Shown here piece by piece: positions 13,438 to 26,141 of a DNA stretch of 64,000 bases. The notes beneath the pieces were generated by a model. The model ran no database searches, was not told where the DNA came from, and saw only the letters and a program-made list of their open reading frames with translations. The first letter of the stretch is position 1, and each line of letters opens with the position of its first letter. The position numbers and the translations under genes are program-made. This DNA comes from Flaccisagitta enflata (taxonomy: Eukaryota; Chaetognatha; Sagittoidea; Aphragmophora), in contig OZ231127.1 in the NCBI GenBank assembly GCA_965153355.1, positions 73,842,001-73,906,000 on the forward strand. Direction: 5' to 3'.

Positions 13438-13590
13438 ATGAATCATCGTGAATATTCTTGTTTGGCGGTAACGGTGTTATTTGCACTAACTCTTGGTCTC
13501 TGGCAGCATGTCAGTGATGCCTATGGTGCCTGTGTGACGTCGTCAATGCCGCTTGGACGCTCGCAATCTTCCCTTTTTTCCCTCTTTTAA
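13438..13590 (+). CDS. Candidate first exon or mini-ORF with a signal peptide (50 aa)
   Basis: ATG at 13438 has A at -3 and opens a 50-residue frame ending at TAA 13588. The N-terminus is a short polar-charged start (MNHREYSC) followed by a hydrophobic core (LAVTVLFALTLGLW) and a plausible small-residue cleavage site near VSDA, the shape of a secretory signal peptide. After the signal only about 22 residues follow with no recognised domain, so this is more likely the first coding exon of a secreted protein than a full gene. Possible donors near 13524-13532 are weak and no partner exon was identified. The frame is short enough to be chance. Confidence 0.35.
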   Translation: MNHREYSCLAVTVLFALTLGLWQHVSDAYGACVTSSMPLGRSQSSLFSLF

Positions 13591-13594
13591 AAGG

Positions 13595-13697
13595 AAGAAA
13601 GAAAAAGAAGAAGAAGAAGAAGAAGAAGGAGAATAATAGCAGGGGAAAAACCGGACGAAACTTCAGATGGAGATAAACCCCTGCGTCTTGGCCAGAG

Positions 13698-13790
<93 letters not shown>

Positions 13791-13792
13791 TG
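13595..13792. repeat. AAG, AG and CAGA microsatellites
   Basis: (GAA)n at about 13597-13630, (AG)n at about 13696-13753, then (CAGA)n to 13792. Confidence 0.95.
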
Positions 13793-14150
13793 TGAGACTG
13801 ACAGACAAAGAAAGGCCACGACAAGATTGGGGGGAGGTGGAGGGGAAGTAGAAAAAGAAGAGGAAGAGTGCAAAGGATTTAAAAGAGGGTTTCAAATGTA
13901 GGAATTCAACATCAGTCATTACGATTATAGGCAGAAGGAATATCGGACCACGGACAACATCGGACAACAATTGGAGAACATCGAACAACATCGAGCAACA
14001 GGCGAATTTTGGAGAAAAATAAAAATAGAAATCAAAATGCAGAATTGAAAAAAACTAGAAGAATCAAACTGCCAGCTAGAAGAAATAACTAAGGGATCAA
14101 CCGTAGAGAAAACGAACAATGGTAAAAGATGTGATGTTGAAATATAGCAA

Positions 14151-14609
<459 letters not shown>

Positions 14610-15044
14610 ATTCTCGAGAAAATTGAAGACAATGTAGACACGCAAGAAAAGGCGACAAAAACGGAAGAAAAGGTGACGAAGGAGCTGATGGAGGAAGTGG
14701 ATAAGAAGAAGGAGCAAGAGGAGGAGAAGGAGGATGAGGAGGAGGAGGAGAAGGACGATGAGAAGGAGGAGGAGAAGGTGGAGGAGTGAGGGGAGGAGGC
14801 AGTAGCTGGTCCTTTCTCGCCATTCCGCCGCCTTTCCTTCATTTCGCGTTTTCTTCATCATCTTTAATGAGAGTTTGTACGTGCACACGAGCGCGAGTTT
14901 GCGTGTGTGACTGCGTGTGTATGTTCGTGGTCATGTGCGTGTGTTTCGAGTGTTGACGTGTAAAAAAACCGCGCGCGAGCCAGTTTGGGTGTCAAATGTA
15001 TGCGCGCGCCTCAGTGCTTGGCTTTCCATACATTAAGAAAGGTT

Positions 15045-15290
15045 TCTACCGAGTGGGCGTGAATGGCGACTAACAAAGGCGATGAGGCGAAGGCGACTAC
15101 AGGAAGGTGACCAGACAAGGGCGATGAGGTGAAGATGACCGGAGGAAGGTGACTAGACAAAGGCGATGAGGCGAAGGCGACCAGAGGAAGGAGACTAAAC
15201 GGAGGCGATGAGGCGATGGCGACCAGAGGAAGGCGACCAAATAAAACAAAGGCGAATAGAGAATCTGTTGATGGCGACCTTATAAAAGTG
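15045..15290. repeat. Minisatellite based on GGCGAYGAGGCGAAGGCGACC
   Basis: About seven imperfect units of roughly 35 bp with the sub-motifs GGCGATGAGGCGA, AGGCGACYA and AGAGGAAGG. It decays rightward into GGCAACCA-type fragments to about 15440. Confidence 0.85.
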
Positions 15291-15440
15291 ACCAAATTTA
15301 GTCAACCAAACAAACGATCATTTGACGGTCACCAGACAAAAGCAGTGAATATGTAGGCCACCTTAGTACTGTGACTAACAGACGCGATTTAATATAGGCA
15401 ACCAGACCAAGGCAACTTGCTAAGGCAATCAATCGAAGGC

Positions 15441-16082
15441 TATTAAGGCACGATTCGTGTACTCCCAGGCAGAGCCTGAGCAAAATCAGCCATTTTCAAA
15501 ACCGAATAAATATACCATATCTATACATCATTGTGAAGGTAATACTTTACTATATATGAATTCACCACTGGAATTTGTTAGCAGGGTCAAATCTTTATGC
15601 AAATTAGGTTATAATGACAAAATATGAAATTTCCTTTTTTTTCAAAATTTAACCATTAGATGAAGTAAGATCAACCAGTAAGGGTCTATACTGGTGCAAA
15701 TACGTAGGGGCAGATGTGATTACACTATATTGATTATTGGGCAGGAGTAGTTTTGAATGAAATCAAATACAAAGACCAAAAAAGTTCAAAATATCAATGT
15801 TTTGCATACAGACCAAACAGCCATATACAGCAACTTTAAAGCAGTGATTGCAACACAATGCATTTTCGACTGATTACGAAACTGCATACATTGCTGCTTG
15901 AGTGAGTACCATTACACTTACCATTCCACCAGTCATTGACAGCGTACGATTACGACTACGAGTACACAATGAATACAACTTACTTGGGAGTAAAGCTTGT
16001 GATTGGGATCTTCCCTTATATCTCTCTATCAAAAAAGTCCAAATAAAAACTGAAATTTTTTGTAGATTTCCTACTTTCATTC
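15441..16082. other. AT-rich non-coding, nothing recognised
   Basis: No domain-bearing ORF and no terminal repeats seen. Confidence 0.4.
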
Positions 16083-16106
16083 TTCCTTTCTTTGTTTCTT
16101 TGTTTG

Positions 16107-16176
<70 letters not shown>

Positions 16177-16209
16177 TTTTTCTTTTTTTTCTTTTTTTTT
16201 TTCTTTTTT

Positions 16210-16240
<31 letters not shown>

Positions 16241-16243
16241 AAT
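16083..16243. repeat. (TTTC)n tetranucleotide array
   Basis: CTTT units with TTTTTTC interruptions; a second TTC-rich tract follows at about 16340-16418. Confidence 0.97.
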
Positions 16244-16419
16244 CCTCTAGTTTTCTAAGTGACAAATTTGGCTAGATGTTGCCTGTTGATTGGTAAAATA
16301 CGATTTTGAAAACCACAGTAATTGCATTCTTTCATTCCATCTTCTTTTTCTTTTTCTTCTTCTTCTTTTTCTTTTTCTTCTTCTTCTTCTTCTTCTTCTT
16401 CTCCTTCTTCTTCTTCTTC

Positions 16420-16451
<32 letters not shown>

Positions 16452-16504
16452 ATCAAACCGATAGGAATTCTTCATTCTGTTTACATTTTTTAGAAGGAAA
16501 TTAC

Positions 16505-16934
16505 AACAAGGCCAGATACACAGCTACCCTAGTTGCATGCGGATGGGAAGGAGCAGTGCTTGAGAATGTCACTGGGGCATTTGGGCAGGAGCAGTAAGCT
16601 TAAAAAGCTTAAAAACACCAAAAAAGTAATAGTCGCAAAAGCGATCAGCGGTACCCGTGCCCTGCTTGAGTGGGTTGTATTTGAAGTTGAGGGGGGAGCA
16701 GGGCCTCAAGACTGGGATTTGGGCCTTGAGACTGGAATTTGGGCATCAAGACTGGGATTTGAGAGGGAGGGGACGGAGAAGGAGGAAGAGAAGGAGGAGA
16801 AGGAGAAAATTCCCCATATGTGTGAAAGCATAGGTCATCGACCTCTTCCGGGCCGCTGCCCAAAAACGGGACCAACTAATCAACTGACCGACCGACAAAG
16901 CGGGGTGTAGAGTCGCGTAGCACGCGACTAAAAA
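16505..16934 (+). mobile_element. HINE-like element A4, with a family B insertion inside
   Basis: Starts AACAAGGCCAGATACACAGC. The 5' motif AGTTGCATGC (16531-16540) faces GCACGCGACT of the 3' hairpin AGTCGCGTAGCACGCGACT (16911-16929). The two differ from perfect complementarity only at two CpG sites (CG to TG, CG to CA), as expected from deamination. Element B1 occupies 16629-16866 of its core. Confidence 0.72.
16629..16866. mobile_element. Family B foldback element B1, inserted in A4
   Basis: Begins AATAGTCGCAAAAGCG, continues CAGCGGTACCCGTGCCCTGC and ends GGGCCGCTGCCCAAAAAC. Its core has a few units of the GGCCTCAAGACTGGGATTTG repeat and a GGAGAAGGAGG tract. Confidence 0.7.
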
Positions 16935-17406
16935 TACTCATATATCTTAAGAACGCTTCATGCGTTTCACTTGAGAGTTTAGGTGTGTGCGTAGAATTTC
17001 ATGCCCTTTCAGACCATGACGTAGTTTGAACAATTCAGTTTTACAAAACTTGATATACCATCTTGGCCAAAATTAAAGTCCCACCTATATGGCTAATTTG
17101 TGATGCAACAACTTAAAAGAACCTATTAAAATCAGTGACCACTGAAAAGAGCTTTAAAAAATCTTTCAAATGGCGCCAAGCAGAGCTCAGTTGCTCCATT
17201 CGTTTAGATTTTAGAGCTAAAAGAGTGAAAACGTTCACCTCAACAAGATGGTATTGATGGGAATCTCAGCGTTATGCCTGCGTTATGGGGTGTGAACAAA
17301 ATTTGTATCGCATCTTTGTAAATGCATATCTCTGAACTTAGTAATCGAGATACAGTGAATTTGGCATGTCAACTCCCATATGTCTTCATCAAACAGACTA
17401 AAGGGG
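16935..17406. other. Repeat-family interior related to 19345-19600
   Basis: Phrases such as CTTTCAGACCATRMC and the GTTATG...GGGTGTGAAC end recur in the element at 19345-19568, so this is a longer, diverged relative. Confidence 0.5.
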
Positions 17407-17564
17407 AACAAGGCCGGATACACGGCCAATAGTTGTTGCAGATGAGAAGGGGCGGAAATGCGAGTTTTCACACTTCTCGACTTGTGTTCACAGACGGACC
17501 AACAGACAGACTGACAGACAAATGGACAAAGGCTCTTATAGAGTTGAGTGTCTGCAACTAAAAA
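17407..17564 (+). mobile_element. HINE-like element A5
   Basis: Starts AACAAGGCCGGATACACGGC. The 5' motif GTTGCAGA (17435-17442) is complementary to TCTGCAAC in the 3' terminal AGTTGAGTGTCTGCAACT (ending 17559). In this copy the pairing of 5' motif with right arm is better kept than the hairpin itself. Confidence 0.72.
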
Positions 17565-17686
17565 AATGTGAAAATGGAGAAAAGCGCTATTTTCATGACT
17601 CCATAAAAAAAAAATTGAGGAAAAAAAATCTTCTGATGCTAAAAAGTCTCCAATCAACATGATTTTTTTCTCTTTTCAACCAGAAT

Positions 17687-18111
17687 CTACTACTCGACTC
17701 AGAAAAAAAGCCGCACCCTATTTTGAGTTAAAAAATTAAAAAAAACAAATGATTTGAACATTTTTTTGTTGAAATGATTTGAAAAATTTTCAATTTTTTT
17801 TAATTCTAGACTAATCTCAAATCTGTATCTCAGACGGTTTAGGAGCTAGAGCTTGTCAAAGTTATCTTGTAATTCGTAAAAATGCTTATTTTTCAATAGG
17901 ATTGCAAACTGAAAATAGCAAGGTTTTTACTCATTTTTATGCTATTTATAAACAAATAAGCTAGAATTTCCAGATTGAAACCAAATGAAAGATCTTTTCA
18001 AGAGCTTTCTAACCATCTAAGATTTTAATTAGTTATTTTGAAATTCAGTATGACAATTTGCCATTTAAAAGTGCGGCTTTTTTTATGAGTCAAATAGTAG
18101 ACAAATGAAAA
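17687..18111. mobile_element. TIR element H1 (CTACTACTCGACTC ends)
   Basis: The left tip CTACTACTCGACTCAG is followed by AAAAAAAGCCGCAC. The right tip is the approximate inverted copy ending AGTAG at 18111. The interior shares the phrase ACGGTTTAGGAGCTAGAGCT with H2 (23581-23995). Confidence 0.7.
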
Positions 18112-18354
18112 TATCCGTTTTATCCACAATGTTCCCTCATTCTTGTCACGCTTTACTTTCATCAAAGATAGAGCGACTTTAAAGCGACAGACCATAATGA
18201 GCTAATCAAGGCCTTTTTTGGGCCACATTGACCTAAGATATGCCGCCCTAGAGATTGAAAAGTGTGCCCAGAGTCGTTTGTCATGTCCGATGCCCAAAGA
18301 GATAGGTGATGAATGAGGCTTCCAAATATATTGTCATACGTATCATGGGATTTA

Positions 18355-18600
18355 GGGCGCGTTTCTAGTCACAGACAATCGCGTTTTTAACAAGTCACTT
18401 GGTCGTTTGAAACGTTCATTTGCTTGCACCGCTCACACCGCTACACTTGCTATGCTCGCTTGCTCGCTCACTATATTCAAGAGCTTGCTCACTCCACTCA
18501 CTTCCTCGTGGGACACTGAAATTTATAGATATGTGTTCAGCTGAAAACATCAACACACATCACAAGAAAGAAGGAACACGTACTTACACGGCCTGCTGGA
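18355..18600. mobile_element. Partial PIF/Harbinger-like MITE F2
   Basis: TTA precedes GGGCGCGTTTCTAGTCAC, the same tip as F1 at 21189. The interior is rich in GCTCGCTCAC words. The right terminus was not found, so the copy is truncated or diverged and the right boundary is approximate. Confidence 0.5.
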
Positions 18601-18729
18601 TTCCACATCATACCGGTAATGTGAAACATTGGATGACGCGAAATTGGCTGATATACTGATTTCTGAATGATACAAACCCTGCCCAGCCAGAATTGTTACA
18701 TGAACACGCCTGAGGCTTACTTACTTTGT

Positions 18730-18939
18730 TTTTAGTCGCGTGCTAAGCGACTCCACACCCAGCTTTGTTGGTCTGTCGGTTTATTGGTCGGTCCTTCCGT
18801 CCGTCACACATTACTTTTTTTGGGTTTTTGCGGTTCTTGGCCTCACTGCTCCTGCCCAAGTGATCGAGTGACCTCAAATACAGCCCCTGCCCACCCGCCA
18901 CCCACACGCGACTTGGGTAGCTGTGTATCAGACCTTGTT
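18730..18939 (-). mobile_element. HINE-like element A6
   Basis: On the minus strand it starts AACAAGGTCTGATACACAGC. The 5' motif AGTCGCGTG (18913-18905) is exactly complementary to CACGCGACT of the 3' hairpin AGTCGCTTAGCACGCGACT (18752-18734), followed by AAAAA. It carries a short GTCC/GTCG microsatellite. Confidence 0.78.
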
Positions 18940-19344
18940 AAAAATCTTAGAGCAATTGTAGCGGAGTCTGAGAAAAAAGATAAAAAATACCTATAATTTT
19001 GCTGTTTTTACAGCATTTTACAGCATATACTGATACTAATTTTCGATATCTTAAGATCAATATTTTCTAAATAGTGTCCCTAGACCAGCTACACTAATTA
19101 TGAGTACGGTTGAATCAATGCTGCAGTACATCAAAAAGAAATACTGATAAAACAGTAAAAAATGCTATTTTTACAGCATTTTGGAGCATTAATTCAGAAT
19201 TCTATCAGGAAATTTTTGAGAATCTAGTAAGAATTGATGAATTAAGTATTCCCGATGCCCATCCCATTGGTTGTTTTTACCTCCTGTTCTTTTTTGACCA
19301 CCAAAAGCCTCCAACAATGCGTGACTATCAAAAAACTTGAGGCA

Positions 19345-19568
19345 GCTATAAGAAATGTGTTCACACCTAAAGACATTGAATCACAAAAATACTCATAAAT
19401 CGAGAATGCCTAGACTGAGGGACTTGAAATTTTAGGGTTAGACACAGAATTTGATGCTCTTTCAGACCATACCTAGTGTAAACTTCCCTAGTTTCTTATG
19501 ATAGGTCTCAATACTAAGAATCACAGCGTGACATAAGCGTGACAGGGTGTGAACACATTTCTTATAGC
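19345..19568. mobile_element. 224-bp TIR element I with perfect 23-bp ends
   Basis: GCTATAAGAAATGTGTTCAC begins at 19345 and its full reverse complement ends at 19568; the match is exact over 23 bp. The interior resembles 16935-17300. It is a MITE with no ORF. Confidence 0.75.
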
Positions 19569-20239
19569 ACATTGAAAATTGTATATTTCTACATTGAGAC
19601 ACGGCAAAGTTACGAAATTTGGCATGAACACTCTTATATGTCTTCACTAAACGGGCAAAAAAGAAAAAGTTGAAAAAATCAAGGAAAGATGAGGTTTTTT
19701 TATCAATAATTGGAATTTTTCCCAAAAATCACCAAAAATAGCACTTTTAAAAAAATTCAAAAAAATGCAATTTTGCAATAATGAACAAGGACCTGTCAAC
19801 AAAAGATTTTAAGTCCTCAAAACCATAACCAGGACCAATGAAAATGTGCCATTTGTTCATATCATGTTATGTCTTGTCTCAAATTTTACAGCGATGATAG
19901 TCAGTGTGACCTAGATAGGACATATAGAAATTGGCCAAATCAGCCCTTTTTTGGGTCAAAGATCCTAATGTTATGCCGACATTGAAGAAAGTGGGTTGTT
20001 ACCAGAGTACTACCTGATGTCCCTGACCACCTTGGGACACTTTTCTCAAAAAAGAGATTGAGAAAGGATACTTTATATGTCATCTTATGAGGGTATTTTC
20101 TTGGCCCGGCGAATCCCGAATCTTACCTTAAGTATAGGTGACCAATTATGGGTACTATAAGGTGATCCAAAAGAGGGTCACCTTGTGAAAGGCCACCAAA
20201 GGCGACCATAAGAAGATGACTTGAAAATAAGCGAATGAA
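19569..20239. other. AT-rich non-coding
   Basis: Nothing recognised beyond scattered phrases of the element I family. Confidence 0.4.
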
Positions 20240-20340
20240 TTGAAGTCGACCATCAACGTGGTTTTCAGTGATAGTTGATCATGATCTCGGTCGACCATCA
20301 ACTTGGTTTTCAGTGTGAGTTGATCATGGTCTCGGTTGAC
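20240..20340. repeat. About 50-bp direct repeat (GTCGACCATCAACKTGG...)
   Basis: Two adjacent units contain GACCATCAAC, GGTTTTCAGTG and AGTTGATCATG; a third diverged unit lies at 20440-20500. Confidence 0.75.
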
Positions 20341-20346
20341 TAACAA

Positions 20347-20414
20347 GTCATTATTAAAAACTTTGCTATTTTCCTAAGGAGATCTAAAGAAAACAGCTAC
20401 GTTTTAACAATGAC
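20347..20414. other. 68-nt hairpin, relative of 24353-24423
   Basis: The arms GTCATTATTAAAAAC and GTTTTAACAATGAC flank a centre GGAGATCTAAAG that also occurs in the second hairpin. It could be a tiny MITE relic; a precursor-miRNA-like fold is possible but unproven. Confidence 0.55.
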
Positions 20415-20643
20415 CCGATATCAAAGGGGTTTTAAGGGTTAGTTGATCACTGTCTCAGTCAACCATCATCGTGGTTTCCATATTGAGTCGATCATGGTGT
20501 TCCGCGACTGTTGCGAAGGTAAGCCCGCTGTGAGTCAATATATAATCAAATTGAATGATATGGTACATATTCTGGAATGATATGGTACAAATTCTGGCGT
20601 CTTTTTATCGTGCGTCGTTTACTAACACACACCCGTTTCGTAG

Positions 20644-20707
20644 GAAGCTTTTCATTTGAGACTTGCAGTGGACACGAACCTTCTTTTCCGTGGAATCCGA
20701 GTCTGAG
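20644..20707 (+). CDS. Candidate 64-nt internal exon
   Basis: It is preceded by TACTAAC (a perfect branch-point match), a pyrimidine-containing tract and TAG, and followed by a strong donor GAG|GTAAGT. One frame is open and reads SFSFETCSGHEPSFPW and onward. No neighbouring exons or domain could be assigned. Chance agreement of splice signals is possible. Confidence 0.25.
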
Positions 20708-20785
20708 GTAAGTTGCGCCACCAATCTAACGACGGATTTTTTTTTTTCGTTTTATCTATTTTCCTGCGGACACAACCGTATACAA

Positions 20786-20951
<166 letters not shown>

Positions 20952-21188
20952 TCTCGTATTCTGCGTTTCCTACTCTCCTTAAAAAAACTCAAAGACGCAG
21001 AATGCTGATTTATGCGTTTTATGCAAATGAGAATTAGTTAAAACTAACATGGCGCGAGGCTCGATTGGGGATTTTGGTGTCACCGGTTTTATTCCTCTTT
21101 TTTTTTTTCTTTATCCTGGCGAGTTTTTCTTCCCTTTCATTTTTGAATTTTCTTTTCCTAGATCCGATTTCGGGATTTGCCGGTCTTA

Positions 21189-21457
21189 GGGCGTGTTTCT
21201 AGTGAAGACAAGCAACGCGTTTGTTCCCGTGAAACGCGATAACAGTGTGAACACATATTCAAGAAATTCAACTGTCCCACAAGGGAGTGAGCGAAGTGAG
21301 TGAGCGAGCCCGTGAATGGAGCGAACGAGCAAAGCGAGCGTAGCGAAGCGGAGCGCTGCAGAGCGAGTGAGCGGAGTGAGCGGTGCGAGCGAACAAACGT
21401 AGCGAGCGACTGAGTGGCCCTTTCAAAACGCGATCGTCTTTGACTAGAAACGCCCCC
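21189..21457. mobile_element. PIF/Harbinger-like MITE F1
   Basis: GGGCGTGTTTCTAGT at the left and ACTAGAAACGCCCCC at the right are inverted, each flanked by TTA (21186-21188 and 21458-21460). A 3-bp TTA duplication with GGG-starting ends fits PIF/Harbinger. The interior is GAGCGA-rich. Confidence 0.72.
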
Positions 21458-21540
21458 TTAAAGCCGAGAATGAATCTGGAAGATTGTAAGATATCGCATA
21501 CGCCCAGATATCGAGATGGGTTTTTTTTGGGCGCTGACTA

Positions 21541-21855
21541 TTCAGTCAATGGACAAAACATAATAGGTATATATATCATACCGTTGACTTTGATCCAACT
21601 TACTGTTCATGAACAAAATATTGTTTGCAACAATCAGATGTTGAAATAACAGCCGGCTGTGATGAACAAAATCTTGTTTTGAATAACTGGTTGTTTGAAT
21701 TACAGCCGGCTGTAATGCTCCAATTTTGTAAGATTACAACCGGCTGTAACTTCAACCACCAGTTGTTGCATACAATATTTTGTTCATGAACAGTAAGTTG
21801 GATCAAAGTCAACGGTGTGATATATATACCTATTATGTTTTGTCTATTGACTGTA
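21541..21855. mobile_element. TIR element L, about 85-bp inverted ends
   Basis: The tips TTCAGTCAATGGACAAAAC and the reverse complement of TACAGTCAATAGACAAAAC continue through ATAATAGGTATATATATCA and beyond CCAACTTACTGTTCATG. Several CAGCCGGCTGT palindromes sit in the centre. The tips resemble element E. Confidence 0.8.
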
Positions 21856-21905
21856 TTCCAAGATTTACTTGGTGCGTGTGAGAGGGTCTGCAGTTGGTAG
21901 GTAAA

Positions 21906-22254
21906 TACCGTATTTCTTGCATTTATCGCCCCCCCTCTAATTAGCGCCCCCCCCCCTTTTTCATGAAATGATAAGCTAATGATAAGAGTGATTTTTTTTT
22001 AAAAGTCAAAGAAACTTGATTGGAAATAAGATTTTTTTGGCAAAAACCATATGAGAATGAGATTCAATACAACAAAATATTCTCTTTTTAGTGATTTGCT
22101 GATTTGAATTATATGAAAATTGTCAGAAAGTGTAAATTTCATAAAATATTATTAATATATTAGTGAAAAGGGGGCGCTAATTGCAGGTTTAAAACAGCAA
22201 TGTTTCATTTCAATTTCAAAAGCGCCCGGGGCGCTAATTACAAGAAATACGGTA
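21906..22254. mobile_element. TIR element G (TACCGTATTTCTTG ends)
   Basis: TACCGTATTTCTTG (21906-21919) and its exact reverse complement (22241-22254) bound 349 bp. The phrase GGGCGCTAATT occurs near both ends and once inside, possible subterminal binding sites. Confidence 0.78.
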
Positions 22255-22364
22255 GGTGCGTAGGCAGGTTTAGGTTTAAGGAAGGCTGGTAGGCGTGTAA
22301 CGCAATTTTTTGATGACGCAGAGTCGGCCAAAACAACCTCCTACTCAACCCAGCATTAATTGAT

Positions 22365-22790
22365 TGATTCATCAATCCATCTATTTATTCATCTATTCGT
22401 CCATTCAGTCGTTCACTCATTAATTGTATCCATCCCTCCATTCTTCAGTGCATCCATTCTTCTATTCAATAGTATTCATCCATTTATCCATTCGTCCTTT
22501 TATTCATCCATCCATCCATTAATACATTCATCCGTCCATCCATTCATGCATCCATTTATCCAACCATCCATTCATCCATCTGTTTGTCAGACCATCCAAC
22601 AATCTATCCATTCATATATACACCCAACCATTCATTTATTCACTATCCGTCCTTTAAACTCCCCTTTTATCCAACCATCCATTGATCCATCCCTCTATCT
22701 TTCCATTAATACGTCCACCCCTCGGTTTATCCATCCATTGATCCATCTACCCTCCTATCCTTTCTCCCATCTACGTCCATCCATCTATGA
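22365..22790. repeat. Degenerate (ATCC/ATTC)n tetranucleotide region
   Basis: Irregular CATCCATTCATC words over more than 400 bp. The Ser-His-Pro-Ile-rich frame across it is a by-product. Confidence 0.9.
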
Positions 22791-23030
22791 ATTCCCCACA
22801 GAATAAGTGTTTATCTCCATCAACCGTTTTTCAAACCCAAAAGCTCAAAAAACGCTCCAAAGAGACTGAATGAGAGAGCCTGAGACTAAAACGAGGGAAG
22901 GAGAATAAAAAAAAAGAACCATCCCCGGTTGACCGAGTGAACATCTGAACATCGTTTGAATTTATTCCTCTCGTCTGCGTTAGAGGGCGAAATTGGCGAT
23001 TGTGTGACATTCTGGAATAAAAAAAGGCAC

Positions 23031-23064
<34 letters not shown>

Positions 23065-23580
23065 ATTTCTTTTCCTTCTCAATTCTCATTTCAGCAGTTT
23101 TCCCTTTTCACTATTCAAATTGCAATTTCTAAAATAACGCCGGGTTTTAATCCCTTTTCGAAAAAGAATGGCGCTGTTTGGCGGAAGAGGAAGAAGAGGA
23201 GAGGAGGAGGGGAGGAAAAAGAAATGGGTGGAAATGGGTGGGGATCCAAATGGGGAGGAATGAGGAGAAAGGAAAGAAGGAGAGAAAGAATTGGAGAGGG
23301 AGAATGGGGGGGCACAAATGGAGAGAAATGAAAAGAAAGGATGAAGGAGAGGAGTAGTGGAGGAAAATGAGAGGGATAGAATTGCTGAAAATCATAACAA
23401 GAAAGAAAGAAATGGACAGTCGCCCATAGGCAATATGTGGTCAGCAGTATCTATTTTGTATTGTTTGACTGCAGGTGAAGTAGAGAGGAAGCATGGCAGT
23501 GCAGTGGTCCTTGAGGGGACAAACATCTGTAGAAGGAGGCTGACTTTGGGCCTAAGTCAGCTAATCCGGGCCGGAGAGGG
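22791..23580. other. Non-coding, purine-rich; short (AG)n at about 23035-23061
   Basis: GGAGGAGGGGAGG-type words at 23180-23370. At 23418 the phrase CAGTCGCCCATAGGCAATAT recurs (with a change) at 28126, marking another low-copy repeat. Confidence 0.5.
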
Positions 23581-23995
23581 CTACTACGCGAATTAAAAAA
23601 AAAAGACGCACCTTTTTATTTGCTGATAAAACTGACTTAAAAGTAGCAAAAAATTTTACAGAGAGAGTGATTTTGAAGATTTTCAAATTATCTTTCATTC
23701 TAAACGAATCCCAGATCTGTATCTTTAACGGTTTAGGAGCTAGAGCTCATTAAAGTGAGACACCATTTTGCTGAATTGCATCTTTTTCAAAGGGACTGCA
23801 AAAACGAATTTAGGAACATTTTTACTCAAACTAATACCATTTCCAAACAAAAAAAGATAGAGATACCAGATTGGCGCTGAATGAAAGAGTTTTTCAAGGG
23901 CTTCAAAATGGTCTAAGATTTTGGTTAGTTTTTTCAATTTTCAATGGCGCAATCAACCATTCAAAAGTGCGTCTTTTTTTTAATTCGCGTAGTAG
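23581..23995. mobile_element. TIR element H2 (CTACTACGCGAATT ends)
   Basis: The left tip CTACTACGCGAATTAAAAAA and its inverted copy end at 23995, with GACGCAC / GTGCGTC inside each tip. The interior matches H1, while the tips differ in the CGACTC / GCGAATT part. Confidence 0.75.
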
Positions 23996-24352
23996 ATCAA
24001 GATCTGCTTGATTGGGGCCCGAGAGGAATTACTGAGGGGGGGGGGGGAATCAAAACATAAAGCTGGAGGGTAGAACTAAAGAATAAACAAAAGTCTGTGT
24101 TGTACGGGGCTCTGCCCATTTTGGGAAAGATGAGGAGATGGGGAAGGAAAGAGAAGGGGAGGAAATGGAAGGGGTAGTGCAATGGAAGGAATGACAGCGA
24201 GAGAGGAGGGTATGTAAGAAGAAGAAGAGAAGGAAAATGGGTGTCGTCATACAGGGGAAGAAAGAAAAGGGGAGTAATTTTGGAGAAGTGGAGTAGACTA
24301 AATATTACGAGGATATTAATAAATCATTACTAATGATACAGAATGATAACTG
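23996..24352. other. Purine-rich non-coding
   Basis: A G-run at about 24038 and GGGAGGAAATGG-like words; no gene. Confidence 0.4.
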
Positions 24353-24423
24353 GTCATTATCAAAAACGTAGCTATCATTTTTAGGAGATCTAAAGGAATT
24401 AGCTACGTTTATGATAATGACCC
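24353..24423. other. 71-nt near-perfect hairpin
   Basis: The arm GGTCATTATCAAAAACGTAG (24353 on) and its inverted partner ending 24423 match at 22 of 23 positions. The loop contains GGAGATCTAAAGG, as in the hairpin at 20347. Confidence 0.7.
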
Positions 24424-25287
<864 letters not shown>

Positions 25288-25528
25288 GCGTGAAAAGAAC
25301 TACAAAAAGTTGCAAACTCTTGTTTTTGGCTTTTTTTAAAAAATGCCAGTGGGAGCCAACCTATCGATACCCGATCCCACTCCATGCTTGCCAATATGAC
25401 TGGACCTTACGTCATGAAACCATGGTTTCAGTACCATGAGGCTATCAACTTAGGGCGCTACGTTAACATAACGCCACAGCGTTATTGAACGATAGTAACG
25501 AGCAACAATGGAGCTGTTGTAGTACCAT

Positions 25529-25638
<110 letters not shown>

Positions 25639-25826
25639 AACAGAATCAAAAACAACATCAACCTCAAAATTGACAATGATATTAACATAACATTAACACT
25701 TAGTTATTTGCACTTTACTAGATGAAAATATTCAACAATTTTGAAAGACCTGTTTTACTAAAGAATTTTCTTCAAATAAATTTTTTTTTTGTTGCACATT
25801 TCATTAATATAAACAATAATATCGAA

Positions 25827-25907
25827 AATGAAAATGAAAATGAAAATGAAAATGAAAATGAAAATGAAAATGAAAATGAAAATGAAAATGAAAATGAAAA
25901 TGAAAAT
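25827..25907. repeat. (GAAAAT)n hexanucleotide array
   Basis: About 13 GAAAAT units. Confidence 0.98.
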
Positions 25908-26141
25908 GTCATGTCAGATAATGTGAATTTTATCTATTTTTTCCTGCTGCGTTACTGTATGCTTTGTCACAAATCATTTGTCGACGAATATGATTCATAT
26001 ATATTAATGACACACTTTCATGACAGAACACATCACGGATCATAAAATAAAACGAACGATCACTATTGCGGTAATAAGAATCGGATTGGCCAAAATTTGA
26101 TGGTCGCTTAAATATGTAATATGAAGACGAAAGCAGGGAGA

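Noticed and set aside
22360-22806. 148-codon Ser-Ile-His-Pro frame
   Set aside because: Generated by degenerate ATCC tetranucleotides.
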